Shown here piece after piece: positions 63,001 through 64,000 of a stretch of DNA of 64,000 bases. The position numbers and the translations under genes were made by a program. The stretch comes from Prosapia bicincta. Its lineage: Eukaryota > Arthropoda > Insecta > Hemiptera > Cercopidae. The notes beneath the pieces were generated by a model. That model did not search any database, was not told where the DNA came from, and saw only the letters and a program-made list of their open reading frames with translations. The stretch's first letter is position 1. Every line of letters begins with the position of its first letter. Location of the stretch: contig JBAIZL010000001.1 of assembly GCA_036971475.1 (NCBI GenBank), forward strand, positions 77,383,271-77,447,270. The letters are read 5' to 3'.

Positions 63001-63150
63001 AACATTTCCTTTTGTGTCCTTCTACGTACTTTGTAAACAGAGGAGGATTTTCCTCTTAAACACGATCCCCTGGTTCATGCTATTACCAACCAAGTTAGGT
63101 GATTCTGTTTCAGAAGAACGGGGTAGGACGTACGTTAAACTCGCATTCAA
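60090..63150. other. unassigned 3-kb interval
   Basis: No supported gene. The region 60480-60860 is richer in GC and pyrimidine runs than its surroundings. Frames at 60862, 61412, 62315 and 63014 have no recognisable domain or splice pattern. No tRNA or other RNA gene seen. Confidence 0.4.
60655..60690 (+). promoter_or_regulatory. weak candidate TATA promoter
   Basis: GGGGTATATAAGTAGGGAG places a consensus TATA box at about 60657-60663, flanked by GC. No gene can be attached to it, so this is only a possibility. TATA-like strings are common in AT-rich DNA, but this one sits in a GC-richer patch. Confidence 0.15.
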
Positions 63151-64000
63151 ACGCTGCTTTAAAGTCCAATCTAACATTTGTTATTTTGTTAAATAATCTA
63201 CGTATCCATTGCGGGCTAAGGCACTACTCTTAGAAGGAATTGTAGCCACATTTACCTCGCGAACACTCGTAACGCTAGTTTCTATCTAATATTTGTTATT
63301 TTGTTAAATAATCTACGTATCCATTGCGGGCTAAGGCACTACTCTAGAAGGAATTGTAGCCACATTTACCTCGCGAACACTCGTAACGCTAGTTTCTATC
63401 TAACATTTGTTATTTTGTTAAATAATCTACGTATCCATTGCGGGCTAAGGCACTACTCTAGAAGGAATTGTAGCCACATTTACCTCGCGAACACTCGTAA
63501 CGCTAGTTTCTATCTAACATTTGTTATTTTGTTAAATAATCTACGTATCCATTGCGGGCTAAGGCACTACTCTAGAAGGAATTGTAGCCACATTTACCTC
63601 GCGAACACTCGTAACGCTAGTTTCTATCTAACATTTGTTATTTTGTTAAATAATCTACGTATCCATTGCCGGCTAAGGCACTACTCTAGAAGAAATTTTA
63701 GGCACGTTTAACTCGCGAATACTAGTGGCACTAGTTTCTATATAACATTTGTTATTTTGTTAAATAATCTACGTATCCATTGTCGGCTAAGGCACTACTC
63801 TAGAATGAATTGTAGGCACGTTTACCTCGCGAAAACTCGTGGCATTAGTTTCAATCTAACATTTTTTATTTTGTTAAATAATCTACGTATCCATTGCCGG
63901 CTAATACACTACTCTAGAAGGAATTGTAGGCACGTTTAACTCGCGAAAACTCGTGACACTAGTTTCTATCTAACATTTGTTATTTTGTTAAATAATCTAC
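63150..64000. repeat. 114-bp satellite array, seven units and continuing
   Basis: TTATTTTGTTAAATAATCTACG occurs, truncated here to its landmark TTATTTTGTT, at 63181, 63296, 63410, 63524, 63638, 63752, 63866 and 63980. Spacing is 115 then 114. The first unit has one extra T (CTCTTAGAAGG). Units 2-4 are almost identical; units 5-7 carry shared changes (GCCGGCTAA, GTAGGCACG), so two subfamilies lie side by side. The array runs off the window. Because 114 is 38 codons, frames stay open through several units (63301-63711, 63757-63939), giving repeated 38-residue peptides; I read these as artefacts. Confidence 0.95.

Overview
This is non-coding, repeat-dominated DNA from an animal nuclear genome. 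The mix of elements points to an arthropod, most likely an insect with a large repeat-rich genome: a LINE with an RNase H domain, Penelope-like retroelements (PLEs), Tigger/pogo, hAT and PIF/Harbinger DNA transposons, mariner-like MITEs, long (CA)n and (TA)n tracts and AT-rich satellites. I cannot name the species. There is no operon structure and no bacterial gene. Only one piece of host protein-coding sequence is convincing, a single exon at 48.0 kb.

Layout. 0-4 kb: AT-rich sequence with one copy of an interspersed repeat that carries a tRNA-Ser-like head. 4.02-23.46 kb: one uninterrupted satellite of 172 units of 113 bp. 25.22-30.24 kb: a second, unrelated satellite of 81 units of 62 bp. 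31.9-32.4 kb: old tandem repeats of about 205 bp. 33.0-33.6 kb: the 3' end of a PLE. 33.95-35.89 kb: a 5'-truncated LINE on the minus strand with a 13-bp target-site duplication. 37-39 kb: a PLE-like hairpin motif and a foldback that carries the same motif. 41.9-42.6 kb: a PIF/Harbinger-like non-autonomous element with a TAA duplication. 43.6-45.8 kb: an unclassified element with an expanded internal tandem array. 46.4-47.4 kb: a second copy of the 2.4-kb repeat family. 48.0 kb: the host exon, encoding a signal peptide. Its downstream intron holds a 1.9-kb Tigger/pogo relic carrying about 900 bp of (CA)n. 51.8-52.6 kb: a hAT relic with a perfect 8-bp duplication. 52.7-53.7 kb: a PIF/Harbinger relic with both MADF and transposase remnants and a nested foldback. 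54.1 kb: a mariner-like MITE. 55.4 and 59.5 kb: two more PLE 3' ends. 57.8-59.2 kb: Tigger-derived sequence in inverted repeat. 63.15 kb to the end: a third satellite, with units of 114 bp.

How it works together. Nothing here is an operating gene system. It is a record of satellite amplification and transposon burial around, and inside an intron of, a secreted-protein gene whose other exons lie outside what I can recognise. The best leads are: block duplications within both large satellites, both of which have a dyad in each unit; a hammerhead-ribozyme-like hairpin that starts on the PLE stop codon and recurs elsewhere; a LINE that lost its reverse-transcriptase catalytic motif but kept all RNase H residues; and a transposon-borne microsatellite that expanded strongly in one copy.
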